64,000 nt of DNA from an uncultured Pseudomonadales bacterium (GCA_943842505.1 CALTDI010000008.1:24330-88329); one strand, 5' to 3'; shown: positions 1-8,400, numbered from the stretch's first letter. Numbers and translations are program-made. Notes: generated by a model from the sequence alone, not told the origin.

Positions 1-2
1 CT

Positions 3-86
3 CAGGAGCTAACTTTCGGCTTACAAAGCTGGGATGAGATGTTCATTGGTTACTGGACATACCATTCGGCGACACCTTCAAACTAA
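3..86 (+). CDS. C-terminal fragment of an unidentified protein
   Basis: An open frame runs from the window edge to a TAA and encodes 27 residues, including FGLQSWDEMFIGYW. A rho-independent hairpin follows 21 bases after the stop, which supports this being the true end of a plus-strand gene. The WDEM-I-Y ending resembles the C-terminus of copper type II monooxygenase-like or redoxin/cytochrome fusion proteins, but that is only a recollection of the motif. The family cannot be fixed from 27 residues. Confidence 0.4.
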   Translation, partial: QELTFGLQSWDEMFIGYWTYHSATPSN

Positions 87-102
87 GCGTCGCATAGCTT
101 GG

Positions 103-137
103 AAAAACCCGGTCATATTGTGACCGGGTTTTTTTTG
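103..137 (+). terminator. Rho-independent terminator
   Basis: The 8-bp stem cccggtca/tgaccggg (108-115 with 121-128) has a 5-base loop and is followed by eight T. A run of five A precedes the stem, so it could also act on the other strand. It closes the gene ending at position 86. Confidence 0.85.
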
Positions 138-214
138 CCTTGAAAAAAGTTGGATGAGCTTGTCCCAGGCATGGCAACATGCTCCGCTCGCAGCGGCGGC
201 GTAATTCCCGCTTC

Positions 215-341
215 ACGAGCCTGCGGCTCTGATCGTTCAGCTGAAATCACCCCGCCGCTGCGGGCTCGCTTCAGGGATGTCTGCGAATATTGTGAATAAA
301 GCTTTAAGCCGCGCGTTTTCGAGTTGGGCTGTGGGGTGCTA
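215..341. repeat. Dispersed non-coding repeat, copy 1
   Basis: Two blocks match a second copy near 53.7 kb in the same order and orientation. Block 1 (215-269) matches 48 of 55 bases of 53657-53711. Block 2 (321-341, beginning gagttgggctgtggggtg) is identical to 53755-53775. The blocks start 106 bases apart here and 98 bases apart in the other copy. The right inverted arm present in copy 2 is missing here. Otherwise the 444-base gap 87-530 holds only the terminator at 103-137 and the promoter at 459-488. A minus-strand open frame over this repeat is rejected as a gene. Confidence 0.7.
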
Positions 342-458
342 GCGCGCAAGCGAATAAGGTCTTAAATATAGATTGCCAAGTAGGATAAATAGGGAGAAAT
401 CAAGCGGATACCAGAATTCAGAATTCCCAAACAAAGCCAGTAATTACGCGACTTTACG

Positions 459-488
459 TTGTATCGCTGGTCGCTAACTTGCTATGAT
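459..488 (+). promoter_or_regulatory. Probable promoter of the cstA-like gene
   Basis: A -10 box TATGAT (483-488) has an extended TG one base upstream. A weak -35 TTGTAT (459-464) lies 18 bases before it. Transcription would start near 495, about 35 bases before the chosen ATG at 531. This argues against translation starting at the in-frame TTG at 459. Confidence 0.5.
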
Positions 489-530
489 GCCGAACTCAGA
501 ATTCATAATAATAATCCTGGAGAACGCTTT

Positions 531-2243
531 ATGTCCTCGATCTTTATCGTCATCTTCGGGCTAGTCGGTTTTTCTTTTGGCTGGTTCGTCTACTCCAAGT
601 TCATCGCTGGGAAAATCTACCAGTTAGATCCTGACTATGTGACACCGGCCCATCGTGTGAATGATGGTGTCGATTATGTGCCTACCAATAAGTTCGTGCT
701 TTGGGGTGCGCACTTTACGGCTGTCGCTGGTGCGGCACCCATTGTCGGCCCGGCTATCGCTGTCTACTGGGGTTGGGTTCCGGCTCTATTATGGGTGACT
801 TTAGGTTCTATATTTTTTGCCGGTGTTCACGACATGGGAGCCCTGTGGGCGAGTACGCGGCATGGCGCGAAATCGATCGGGGCGCTTTCCTCTGATGTGA
901 TCGGCAAGCGTGCCTCGGCATTGTTCATGGTTATCATCTTCTTGCTGCTGGTGCTGGTAAATGCGATGTTTGCGACCATCATTGCGACAGACATGGTTAT
1001 CTTTCCTTCATCTGTGTTCCCAGCCTGGGCCGCCATTCCGGTAGCGATTGCCATCGGCATATTGATTCGTAAGAACTTCAATCTGTTGCTGATCTCGGTC
1101 ATCGGTGTAGCTATCCTCTACTTCACTATCTATGTTGGTAGTGTGATGCCATTAGAATTGCCAGGAGATATCTTCGGTCTTGGCGCTAACGGCAACTGGA
1201 TTATCTTGTTGTTTGTCTATGCGGGCATTGCCTCCATGCTGCCGGTCTGGTTATTACTACAGCCGCGCGACTATATTAATGGCGCACAATTGGTCTTAGG
1301 TTTGTTTGTGCTATACAGCGCCGTATTCATCGCCATGCCTAATGTGTCTGCTCCTGCATTCAATCCAAACCTGGCGGTTGATACTCCGCCATTGTGGCCA
1401 ATTCTTTTTGTAACCATTGCCTGTGGTGCCTTGTCTGGATTCCACGGCATCGTGTCTTCCGGCACTAGCTCCAAGCAATTAAGCAACGAGAAAGACGCGC
1501 GTTTTGTGGGCTATCTCGGTGCCCTCGGCGAAGGCTCGCTGGCTTTGATTACAATCGTGGCGGTGACAGGTTCTCTGTACGCGGCTACGGGCGCAGACTG
1601 GGATGCGATCTATTCTGGCTATGCCAGCGGCCCGGGCCAGAAAGGCTTCATCGACGGCGGCGCCATATTGATCTCTACCGGCTGGGGCATTCCCATAGCT
1701 TTCTCTCAGACAATGCTTGCCGTGATGGTAGTGCTGTTCGCAGGGACAACGATGGATGCAGGTCTGCGTCTGCAGCGTTACATCATTCAAGAATGGGGCA
1801 GCATCTATAACATCAAGCCATTGAAGAACAATATCATCTCTACGCTGGTTGCGATCGCAGCCTGCCTGATGTTGGCGTTCGGTGTTTCTGCAGGAGGCTA
1901 TCCAGGTGACGGCGGCGCGCTAATCTGGCCTGTATTCGGCGGAACCAATCAGATATTGGCTTCAATGACCCTGCTATTGATTGCCGTTTACCTCATGCGC
2001 CTAGGGCGCTCGCCAAAATTTATCTTGGCGCCGATGATATTTATCTTCGTCATGGCATTCTGGGCTTCGTGCTGGTACATCGTCCAGCACTATCAGAACG
2101 CCCAATGGGCCTTGGTGATTATCGAGGTGCTGGTAATGATTACCAGCATCATGGTTATGTTGGAAGCGCTTGGTGTGATCTCTAAACTCAGAAGCGGCGA
2201 GATCGCTGTTGAATCGGCGGATGCTGCAAGCACTGGGGAGTAG
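531..2243 (+). CDS. cstA: CstA-family peptide/pyruvate transporter
   Basis: This 570-residue polytopic inner-membrane protein belongs to the CstA (carbon starvation) family, whose members import peptides or pyruvate. The sequence has some fourteen or more hydrophobic segments, the N-terminal VTPAHRVNDGVDYVPT stretch, GAAPIVGPAIAVYWGW, and the FSGFHG-like segment GALSGFHGIVSSGTSSK that are typical of the family. E. coli CstA is about 700 residues, so this is the short form. The ATG at 531 is preferred over an in-frame TTG at 459 because GGAG lies 8 bases upstream and the predicted promoter overlaps the TTG. The gene appears monocistronic, with a promoter before it and a terminator after it. 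Whether the substrate is peptides or pyruvate cannot be read from sequence. Confidence 0.88.
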   Translation: MSSIFIVIFGLVGFSFGWFVYSKFIAGKIYQLDPDYVTPAHRVNDGVDYVPTNKFVLWGAHFTAVAGAAPIVGPAIAVYWGWVPALLWVTLGSIFFAGVHDMGALWASTRHGAKSIGALSSDVIGKRASALFMVIIFLLLVLVNAMFATIIATDMVIFPSSVFPAWAAIPVAIAIGILIRKNFNLLLISVIGVAILYFTIYVGSVMPLELPGDIFGLGANGNWIILLFVYAGIASMLPVWLLLQPRDYINGAQLVLGLFVLYSAVFIAMPNVSAPAFNPNLAVDTPPLWPILFVTIACGALSGFHGIVSSGTSSKQLSNEKDARFVGYLGALGEGSLALITIVAVTGSLYAATGADWDAIYSGYASGPGQKGFIDGGAILISTGWGIPIAFSQTMLAVMVVLFAGTTMDAGLRLQRYIIQEWGSIYNIKPLKNNIISTLVAIAACLMLAFGVSAGGYPGDGGALIWPVFGGTNQILASMTLLLIAVYLMRLGRSPKFILAPMIFIFVMAFWASCWYIVQHYQNAQWALVIIEVLVMITSIMVMLEALGVISKLRSGEIAVESADAASTGE

Positions 2244-2279
2244 TAGCGCTGGGTCTATCCAGTAACCCCCGGAATAAAG

Positions 2280-2328
2280 AAGGAGCGATAGGATGCTGTG
2301 TTAAGCAATGTCCGCGCTCCTTTTTTTA
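2280..2328 (+). terminator. Rho-independent terminator after cstA
   Basis: The stem aaggagcg (2280-2287) pairs with cgctcctt (2315-2322) across a 27-base loop and leads into a run of T. The long loop makes it weaker than a textbook terminator. Confidence 0.65.
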
Positions 2329-2376
2329 TGCTAGGTGTTTTTTTTGATCTTTGCCAGGCCTTGTCAGATAGGAGCC

Positions 2377-2404
2377 TTGTCAAATAAAAGTCTCCACGTA
2401 TAAA
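2377..2404 (+). promoter_or_regulatory. Predicted sigma-70 promoter of birA-coaX
   Basis: TTGTCA (2377-2382) and TATAAA (2399-2404) are separated by 16 bases and each matches consensus at five of six positions. A GC-rich stretch follows. The predicted start near 2411 gives birA a leader of about 60 bases. Confidence 0.6.
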
Positions 2405-2470
2405 AGGCCCGCTGTAACTATGCATGCCTGTTCAAACAATATTGTAGAGTGCTGAAGAGTTATCAATTTC

Positions 2471-3262
2471 ATGAACGAACAAATGCTTAGAGGCCTGCTA
2501 AATGTAGAGGCCGAGCAATCCATAAGTACAGTTCAGATTTTTGACGAAATAGATTCTACGAATTCAGAATCATTGCGGCAGATTCAATCGGGTGCCACAG
2601 AGAATCGTCTTGTGGTTGCCAGCTCGCAAACTGCCGGCAGGGGGCGCCGAGGTCGTCAATGGATTAGTCCGAAAAACGCAGGCATGTATTTTTCTCTGAC
2701 TCGTAGTTTCTCTCTTGAGGCAAGTGCCTTGCAGAGCCTTAGTCTGGTTACAGCGATTAGCGTGGTTGAAGCTCTGCATGAGCTGGGTGCGGCGAAGCTA
2801 ACACTGAAATGGCCCAACGATGTGCTGTATGAAAAGAGGAAGCTAGGGGGCATTCTGCTCGAGTTGCAACAGAAAGCGGCGACACGCTTTCTTGTATTTG
2901 GTATCGGAGTCAATATCGATCTGCCAGCAGATTCGATCGCTAGTATAGATAGGCCCGTAGTCGATCTGCAGAGTATCGTCACCGAACTGCCGGCCCCGGA
3001 GGCGCTGCTCGCCGCGCTCTTGAATCAGCTATGTAGAAACTTGAATGACTACGAAAGAAACGGTTTCTCAAACTTTTCCCGGCGTTGGAATGAGTTGGAC
3101 TGCTACCGTTTAAGCGATATCGTGATTCAAAACGGTGAAAGTCGTATCATTGGCAAATCCCTGGGTGTGGGCGCGGATGGGTCGCTGCTGCTGCAGACGA
3201 GTAGTGGGACACAGTCAATCACCTCGGGGGAGATATTTCCTTCATTGCATCCACTTTCTTAA
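2471..3262 (+). CDS. birA: Biotin--[acetyl-CoA-carboxylase] ligase, class I
   Basis: This 263-residue cytoplasmic enzyme makes biotinyl-AMP and transfers biotin to the carrier subunit AccB. Family motifs are clear: EIDSTNSE near residue 26, the adenylate loop GRGRRGRQW near residue 60, and KWPNDV with KLGGIL near residues 111-125. An in-frame TGA at 2453 stands just upstream, so there is no room for the N-terminal winged helix of E. coli BirA (321 residues). The protein is therefore predicted to be a ligase without DNA-binding repressor function. It lies 15 bases upstream of coaX, so the two genes are probably co-transcribed. Confidence 0.95.
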   Translation: MNEQMLRGLLNVEAEQSISTVQIFDEIDSTNSESLRQIQSGATENRLVVASSQTAGRGRRGRQWISPKNAGMYFSLTRSFSLEASALQSLSLVTAISVVEALHELGAAKLTLKWPNDVLYEKRKLGGILLELQQKAATRFLVFGIGVNIDLPADSIASIDRPVVDLQSIVTELPAPEALLAALLNQLCRNLNDYERNGFSNFSRRWNELDCYRLSDIVIQNGESRIIGKSLGVGADGSLLLQTSSGTQSITSGEIFPSLHPLS

Positions 3263-3277
3263 CTACTAGACTAGACA

Positions 3278-4036
3278 ATGATATTAGAGCTCGATGTAGG
3301 CAACTCACGAATAAAATGGCGATTGGTAGAGGCCGACACCCTGGCTCCTATCAAGGAGGGCCATGTCCCAGGCTTTGAGGACTTGCAGCAACTGCCAGAG
3401 TTAGAAACTGAAATTTCGATGGCGCGTATGTGCAGTGTGCGCAGCGGTGACGTGAATGCGAAGCTTGAAGATTGGATTGAATCACACTATCGGGTGGAGT
3501 TGTTACGTGCACAAGTGAGCCGCAGCTGCGGTGGCGTAACTAATCAGTACGCAGATGTGAGTAGGCTAGGTATCGATAGGTGGCTGGCCATGCTGGCCGC
3601 CTTTCGAAGGGCTGGGGGCGCCTGTATGGTTGTCGATAGCGGAACCGCGTTCACTATCGATGTCGTGGATGCTCAGGGTCTGCATCAGGGAGGCTATATC
3701 ATTCCGGGTCTGCACCTTATGCGCAGTAGCCTGGAATCGACTACCTCTATCCGGCTAAGCAAGGATTATTCTGCGTATGCTGAAGATCTGGGCCATTCGA
3801 CAGATGAGGCTGTGTTTAATGGCACGGTGACTGCGCTGCTGGCAACAATCCGGCAGCAATTCAAATCGCTGAGACTTGGTGGGGCTGTAAAAACCTACTT
3901 TGCCGGTGGAGATGCACAGCTGCTGCACAGGCTTGCGGGACTTGATGACAGTGAGATTGTGACATCGCTGGTATTCGATGGGCTCGATGTTGCCTGCCCG
4001 CAACCTGGCCCTAAAATTGAAGGAATTCAGGATTAG
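3278..4036 (+). CDS. coaX: Type III pantothenate kinase
   Basis: CoaX phosphorylates pantothenate, the first step of coenzyme A synthesis. The 252-residue protein has the ASKHA-fold phosphate loop DVGNSRIKW at residues 6-14, the RLGIDRW segment near residue 95, and the ATPase core VDSGTAFTID near residue 118, followed by GGYIIPG. The length is normal for the type III family, which uses a monovalent cation and is not inhibited by CoA. It sits between birA and a SPOR-domain gene, the same order as in Pseudomonas. Only three bases separate it from the next start codon. Confidence 0.95.
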   Translation: MILELDVGNSRIKWRLVEADTLAPIKEGHVPGFEDLQQLPELETEISMARMCSVRSGDVNAKLEDWIESHYRVELLRAQVSRSCGGVTNQYADVSRLGIDRWLAMLAAFRRAGGACMVVDSGTAFTIDVVDAQGLHQGGYIIPGLHLMRSSLESTTSIRLSKDYSAYAEDLGHSTDEAVFNGTVTALLATIRQQFKSLRLGGAVKTYFAGGDAQLLHRLAGLDDSEIVTSLVFDGLDVACPQPGPKIEGIQD

Positions 4037-4039
4037 TCC

Positions 4040-4717
4040 ATGCGCTATATAGCGATATTCCTCTTGTTGGCCAATATTGCCTATTTCGCCTGGCTGCGCG
4101 TAGCTGCGCCGCCGGTTGTTGTTTCTGCGCCGACTCCAGCGAGGCCTCTGCTCAATAGTGGGTTAACCCTGGTCAGTGAGTATGAGCAGCAACTCGCGCA
4201 GCGGCCCGCACTGAGTTGTTTCACCGTGTCTAGCTTCATCTCTGTTGACGACGCATCAAGCTTCATCGCCGAGATTGGCGGTATTGCCTCTGATGCTAGC
4301 GTGAGCTTGAGCGGTGATCCCCTTAGTCCTCAGTACCGTGTCTTCCTGGCGCCAGCCTCCTCGCGCGGCATAGCGACAATCACACTCGATAGCCTGAGCG
4401 AGAGCATTGCTGCAGCCCAAATGGAGATCGAGACCTATCTCATCACCCGCGGGCCGCTTGAAAATGGAATAGCCCTAGGTGTGTTCTCGGAACAGGCTAG
4501 CGCCCAGGACACCCAGAGTAGGGTGCTACAGCTAGGATACCCCGCCGAGATCGAAGAAATCCCTCGCTCTACGGGTGAAATACGCGTTCAGTTACAGGTC
4601 TTGGAGCAGGATGTACAAGAAAACCCCGCATGGCTAGGATTGACGGTAGATAGAACAGACTTAAGCATTGTAGAAAATCTCTGTGAAACGATTGCACAAG
4701 GGACTCAATTCCCATAA
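4040..4717 (+). CDS. Membrane-anchored SPOR-domain-like protein
   Basis: The 225-residue protein begins with one hydrophobic segment (about residues 3-20), then a Pro/Ala-rich linker, and most of it should lie in the periplasm. The C-terminal part (about residues 145-195, from ALGVFSEQASA to VQLQV) has the size and beta-alpha-beta pattern of a SPOR domain, the fold that binds denuded peptidoglycan at division sites. The same position after coaX is held by a SPOR-like gene in Pseudomonas. Its stop codon lies within the -10 box of the tRNA operon promoter. The exact role is unknown. Confidence 0.7.
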   Translation: MRYIAIFLLLANIAYFAWLRVAAPPVVVSAPTPARPLLNSGLTLVSEYEQQLAQRPALSCFTVSSFISVDDASSFIAEIGGIASDASVSLSGDPLSPQYRVFLAPASSRGIATITLDSLSESIAAAQMEIETYLITRGPLENGIALGVFSEQASAQDTQSRVLQLGYPAEIEEIPRSTGEIRVQLQVLEQDVQENPAWLGLTVDRTDLSIVENLCETIAQGTQFP

Positions 4718-4720
4718 AAT
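4692..4720 (+). promoter_or_regulatory. Predicted stringent-type promoter of the tRNA-tuf operon
   Basis: The -10 box TAAAAT (4715-4720) matches consensus at five of six positions and lies exactly 17 bases after a weak -35 TTGCAC (4692-4697). The discriminator GCCGCTCC is GC-rich, as in ppGpp-controlled tRNA promoters. The first three bases of the -10 box are the TAA stop of the upstream gene. The start near 4727 would precede mature tRNA-Tyr by about 45 bases. Confidence 0.6.
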
Positions 4721-4771
4721 GCCGCTCCTGAGTGAGAGTGCCAGGGATTTTGACCCTTGGAAGTTCACGTG

Positions 4772-4855
4772 GGAGGGGTTCCCGAGTGGCCAAAGGGATC
4801 AGACTGTAAATCTGACGCGCAAGCTTCGGTGGTTCAAATCCACCCCCCTCCACCA
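4772..4855 (+). tRNA. tRNA-Tyr (GTA)
   Basis: An 84-base class II tRNA with a long variable arm. The acceptor stem GGAGGGG/CCCCTCC is perfect and CCA is encoded. The anticodon stem TCAGA/TCTGA encloses CTGTAAA, giving anticodon GTA at 4806-4808. Confidence 0.97.
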
Positions 4856-4888
4856 TCTTATTTGTAGTAAGGGGAGTTGATTTTGCAG

Positions 4889-4962
4889 GCGGGTATAGTT
4901 CAGCGGTAGAACCCCAGCCTTCCAAGCTGGTTGCGCGGGTTCGATTCCCGCTACCCGCTCCA
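4889..4962 (+). tRNA. tRNA-Gly (TCC)
   Basis: A 74-base tRNA with acceptor stem GCGGGTA/TACCCGC and encoded CCA. The anticodon stem CCAGC/GCTGG encloses CTTCCAA, giving anticodon TCC at 4921-4923. It is the second tRNA of the operon. Confidence 0.97.
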
Positions 4963-5084
4963 ATTTAGCTAAAAAATTGGAACTTTTAAGAATGCAATCA
5001 GGCTACCTGAGTAGTCTGTAAAACGTGTTCAAAGGCCGACTTCAGTGTCGGTTGCAGTACAGGGGCTGAGATTACTAGTGTGCG

Positions 5085-5160
5085 GCTCGCATAGCTCAGG
5101 CGGTAGAGCACTTCATTGGTAATGAAGAGGTCCCCGGTTCAACTCCGGGTGTGAGCACCA
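5085..5160 (+). tRNA. tRNA-Thr (GGT)
   Basis: A 76-base tRNA with acceptor stem GCTCGCA/TGTGAGC (one G-U pair) and encoded CCA. The anticodon stem CTTCA/TGAAG encloses TTGGTAA, giving anticodon GGT at 5118-5120. The tuf gene follows 134 bases later, as in the E. coli thrU-tufB operon. Confidence 0.97.
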
Positions 5161-5294
5161 TTTGTTTGGCCGGTAGTCAGTTTAGATAGATCGGAAGCAG
5201 GTCTTCGTTCTTTATATAGGAAGAGGATTTTAATCAACATTAATTGATGACGCTTAGAATAGCTAAGAACAGAAATAGATAGGGGCAGTCGAAA

Positions 5295-6488
5295 ATGGCG
5301 AAGGAAAAATTCGAAAGAAATAAACTACACGTAAACGTAGGTACTATTGGTCACGTTGACCATGGTAAGACGACGTTAACAGCGGCCTTGACCAAGGTTT
5401 GTAATGAAGTATACGGCACAGGTGAAGTACGTGATTTCGCCCAGATCGATAATGCGCCGGAAGAGAGAGAGCGTGGTATCACTATCGCGACGTCTCACGT
5501 TGAATACGATTCTCCTAACCGTCACTACGCGCACGTTGACTGTCCAGGTCACGCTGACTACGTAAAGAACATGATTACAGGTGCTGCGCAGATGGACGGC
5601 GCTATCCTGGTTTGTTCGGCAGCAGACGGCCCTATGCCACAGACGCGTGAGCACATCCTGCTGTCTTTGCAGGTTGGCGTACCTTACATCGTTGTGTTCA
5701 TGAACAAAGCGGACATGGTTGATGACGAAGAATTGCTTGAATTGGTAGAGATGGAGATCCGTGAGTTATTGGATCAATACGAATTCCCAGGTGACGACAC
5801 ACCCATCATCATCGGTTCTGCGCTTAAGGCGTTGGAAGGCGATACGTCTGATATCGGCGTGCCCTCTGTACAGAAGCTTGTTGAGACACTGGACAGCTAC
5901 ATCCCGGATCCGGTTCGTGACGTTGAGAAGCCATTCTTGATGCCAATCGAAGACGTATTCTCAATCTCCGGTCGCGGTACTGTTGTAACAGGCCGTATTG
6001 AGCGCGGAATTGTAAACGTGGGTGATGAACTGGACATCGTTGGTATCAAAGACACCCAGAAGACAGTATGTACTGGTGTTGAGATGTTCCGTAAGTTGCT
6101 GGACGAAGGCCGTGCTGGTGAGAACGTTGGTGTTCTGCTGCGTGGTACTAAGCGTGAAGACGTTGAACGTGGCCAGGTATTGGGTAAGCCGGGTTCAGTA
6201 ACACCCCATACGAAGTTTGAGGCTGAAGTGTATATCCTGAACAAGGATGAAGGCGGACGCCACACACCATTCTTCAAGGGCTACAGACCACAATTTTACT
6301 TCCGGACGACGGACGTGACAGGTGCTTGTGAGCTGCCAGAAGGCGTTGAGATGGTAATGCCAGGTGACAACGTGAACATGGTTGTGACCTTGATAGCGCC
6401 AATCGCGATGGATGAAGGTCTACGTTTTGCTATCCGTGAGGGTGGACGTACAGTAGGCGCGGGCGTTGTAGCCAAGATCTTCGAATAA
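5295..6488 (+). CDS. tuf: Elongation factor Tu, copy 1
   Basis: EF-Tu (397 residues) carries aminoacyl-tRNA to the ribosomal A site as a GTP complex. The GTPase motifs are GHVDHGKT (residues 19-26), DCPGH near 81, NKAD near 136 and SAL near 174. Domains 2 and 3 are complete. The protein is identical to the copy at 22491-23684, and I found only five silent or start-codon differences in the DNA. This copy starts with ATG, the other with GTG. It is the tufB-position gene, co-transcribed with the tRNA genes upstream. Confidence 0.98.
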   Translation: MAKEKFERNKLHVNVGTIGHVDHGKTTLTAALTKVCNEVYGTGEVRDFAQIDNAPEERERGITIATSHVEYDSPNRHYAHVDCPGHADYVKNMITGAAQMDGAILVCSAADGPMPQTREHILLSLQVGVPYIVVFMNKADMVDDEELLELVEMEIRELLDQYEFPGDDTPIIIGSALKALEGDTSDIGVPSVQKLVETLDSYIPDPVRDVEKPFLMPIEDVFSISGRGTVVTGRIERGIVNVGDELDIVGIKDTQKTVCTGVEMFRKLLDEGRAGENVGVLLRGTKREDVERGQVLGKPGSVTPHTKFEAEVYILNKDEGGRHTPFFKGYRPQFYFRTTDVTGACELPEGVEMVMPGDNVNMVVTLIAPIAMDEGLRFAIREGGRTVGAGVVAKIFE

Positions 6489-6506
6489 ATTCGAAAGACT
6501 ATTTGC

Positions 6507-6540
6507 TTAGCCGGAGCACCCAAAAGGGTGTTCCGGCTAA
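6507..6540 (+). terminator. Strong hairpin after tuf copy 1
   Basis: The 15-bp stem runs from ttagccgg (6507) to ccggctaa (6540) around a four-A loop, with one G-T pair. No T run follows, so it may be a processing or mRNA-stabilising structure, or a weak terminator. Confidence 0.5.
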
Positions 6541-6661
6541 GTCGTCTTTAGTGTTTCTAAGTTATTTCACTAGATACAGCGAAGCTCAAGGGCCTGAAGC
6601 TTAAGCCCCTTAATTATCATCAACGAGAATTTACGGTACCGATGACCTTTAGAGAAATAGT

Positions 6662-6737
<76 letters not shown>

Positions 6738-6847
6738 ACTAAAGGCAGGAATTCTTCCGCGCAGCCATTCGGAAGAGAACAGATAGCGAGGGTCGCTGTC
6801 GGTAGTCGTTAATTAGATGTCTAGAATAAAGAGATAAAGAAAATTGT

Positions 6848-7216
6848 ATGTCCGAGAAAATAGAAAGCGAAGACGGTAAGTTAGATTTGATCAAGTGGGC
6901 AGTCGTGATAGCGATTGTGGTCGCTGCTATCTACGCTAATTCTTATTTCGCTACGGAATCATTATTGTTTAGAACGCTAGGCTTGCTTGTTACAGCCGGC
7001 GTGGCTGGATGGATTGGCGCCCAGACAATTAGAGGGCGGGCCTTTGTCAACTTGTGCCTAGATGCGAGAGTTGAGATCAGAAAAGTTGTTTGGCCAACAA
7101 GACAAGAAACAACGCAGACTACTATCGTAGTCCTAATCGTCATATTCATTGTAGCTTTTATTCTTTGGCTACTGGATTGGGGATTGAATGGCGTTATTTC
7201 ATCGATGATTGGCTAG
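6848..7216 (+). CDS. secE: Preprotein translocase subunit SecE
   Basis: SecE clamps SecY in the inner-membrane protein channel. The 122-residue form has three hydrophobic segments (about residues 15-31, 38-56 and 90-114), the gammaproteobacterial long type. The conserved cytoplasmic hinge [13 protein letters not shown] is present near residues 76-88. nusG begins 8 bases after the stop, so the two genes form the usual secE-nusG operon. Confidence 0.96.
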   Translation: MSEKIESEDGKLDLIKWAVVIAIVVAAIYANSYFATESLLFRTLGLLVTAGVAGWIGAQTIRGRAFVNLCLDARVEIRKVVWPTRQETTQTTIVVLIVIFIVAFILWLLDWGLNGVISSMIG

Positions 7217-7224
7217 AGGTAAAA

Positions 7225-7758
7225 ATGGCAAAACGCTGGTACGTAGTTCATGCCTATTCAGGCTATGAGAAAAAAGTAATGCTTGCTCTGAAGGAGCGGG
7301 TAGCGCTTTCAGGCATGGATGATTACTTCGAAGAAGTGTTGGTGCCTACCGAAGAAGTTGTAGAGATGCGCGCTGGTCAGAAGCGAAAGAGTGAGCGTAA
7401 ATTCTTTCCAGGCTATGTCTTAGTTCATATGGAGCTTAATGACGATACCTGGCATTTAGTAAAAGACACACCCCGAGTGATGGGGTTTATTGGTGGTACG
7501 GCAGAGAAGCCAGCCCCAATTACAGATAAAGAAGCGAACAAGATTCTCCAAAGAATGGAGGATAGCGAGGAAGCTCCAACACATAAGACTATCTACGAGC
7601 CGGGCGAAATGGTTCGGGTTACAGATGGTCCATTTAATGACTTCACGGGTACCGTTGAAGAAGTTAATTATGAGAAGAGCAGATTACGTGTCGCTGTACT
7701 AATTTTCGGTCGTTCGACTCCTGTAGAGCTTGAGTTCGGACAGGTCGAGAAGAGTTGA
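7225..7758 (+). CDS. nusG: Transcription termination/antitermination factor NusG
   Basis: NusG binds RNA polymerase through its NGN domain and links it to Rho or ribosomal S10 through its KOW domain. The 177-residue product begins [18 protein letters not shown] and ends with the KOW segment [17 protein letters not shown] and [10 protein letters not shown]. The frame is open upstream to a possible start at 7090, inside secE, but ATG 7225 with GAGGT just upstream gives the family-standard N-terminus. A hairpin element begins six bases after the stop. Confidence 0.97.
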   Translation: MAKRWYVVHAYSGYEKKVMLALKERVALSGMDDYFEEVLVPTEEVVEMRAGQKRKSERKFFPGYVLVHMELNDDTWHLVKDTPRVMGFIGGTAEKPAPITDKEANKILQRMEDSEEAPTHKTIYEPGEMVRVTDGPFNDFTGTVEEVNYEKSRLRVAVLIFGRSTPVELEFGQVEKS

Positions 7759-7764
7759 TTGGTA

Positions 7765-7838
7765 GGGGTCAGAGTAAAATTTCCGGCTTGGTTATACAGA
7801 AATCTAACTAAATTCGACGGAAATTTTACTCTGACCCC
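7765..7838. repeat. Palindromic hairpin element A (GGGGTCAGAGTAAAA family)
   Basis: This 74-base element has perfect 21-base inverted arms (7765-7785 and 7818-7838) around a 32-base loop. The terminal 15 bases, GGGGTCAGAGTAAAA, are shared with elements at 35075 and 35703. The inner part of the stem (tttccg/cggaaa) is private to this copy. It sits between nusG and rplK. Such elements look like short miniature inverted-repeat or REP-like sequences mobilised in trans. No transposase is present in the window and no target duplication is obvious. Confidence 0.8.
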
Positions 7839-7963
7839 TTTGAACGGGGAAGGGGAATAATCTCTTCCAAAACAAAGCCGCTTCATTAACATTGTTAGGG
7901 AGCGCCGGGGAGTTTGCTTAGCTGCGAGGCTAAAGCGGACGTTCGAACCCAAAGGAGAAAGAC

Positions 7964-8399
7964 ATGGCTAAGAAAGTACTGGCTTATATCAAGCTACAAG
8001 TTGGCGCGGGCAAAGCTAACCCAAGTCCACCTGTTGGCCCGGCACTCGGTCAACACGGCGTGAATATCATGGAATTCTGTAAGGCATTCAATGCCCAGAC
8101 TCAAGCACTTGAGCCGGGCTTGCCGATTCCTGTGGTTATTACCGTTTATTCAGATCGCAGTTTTACCTTTATTACAAAGACGCCTCCTGCATCCGTGCTG
8201 CTTCGCAAAGCTGCCGGGCTTCAAGAAAGGTAGTGGACGTCCAAATACAGAGAAAGTGGGTAAAGTAAATCGTGCCCAGCTCGAAGAAATAGCAACTCAG
8301 AAAATGCCTGATCTCACCGCCGCCGATATGGATGCTGCGGTTCGCACTCTTGCAGGCAGCGCGCGTAGCGCCGGTATAGAAGTCGAGGGAGTGGAATAA
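7964..8399 (+). CDS. rplK: Ribosomal protein L11, with an apparent +1 frameshift
   Basis: L11 forms the GTPase-associated centre stalk base with 23S rRNA and is needed for RelA activation. The first frame gives a normal L11 N-terminus through [13 protein letters not shown], then fails at a TAG. Removing one G from GGG at 8216-8218 restores [16 protein letters not shown] and the RAQLEEIA...[14 protein letters not shown]-terminus. The span is 436 bases, one more than 144 codons plus stop. AAAGGAG precedes the ATG. The leader 7839-7963 has a small hairpin near 7916-7936 that could be an L1 regulatory site, unproven. A sequencing error is the likeliest explanation. Confidence 0.9.
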
Positions 8400-8400
8400 G

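Noticed and set aside
113..349. Minus-strand 78-residue open frame containing AERSEPQARE
   Set aside because: It lies over the dispersed repeat and the terminator, has no ribosome site, and the encoded peptide comes from repeat sequence found again at 53.7 kb without an intact frame.
459..530. 24-residue upstream extension of the CstA-like protein from TTG 459
   Set aside because: The predicted promoter occupies 459-488 and GGAG lies correctly before ATG 531.
7090..7224. N-terminal extension of NusG by 45 residues
   Set aside because: The extension is a shadow of the secE coding sequence. ATG 7225 has a ribosome site and gives the standard NusG start.
7765..7838. Treating hairpin elements A, B and C as rho-independent terminators
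   Set aside because: None has a T run after the stem, and essential genes of the same operons follow immediately.
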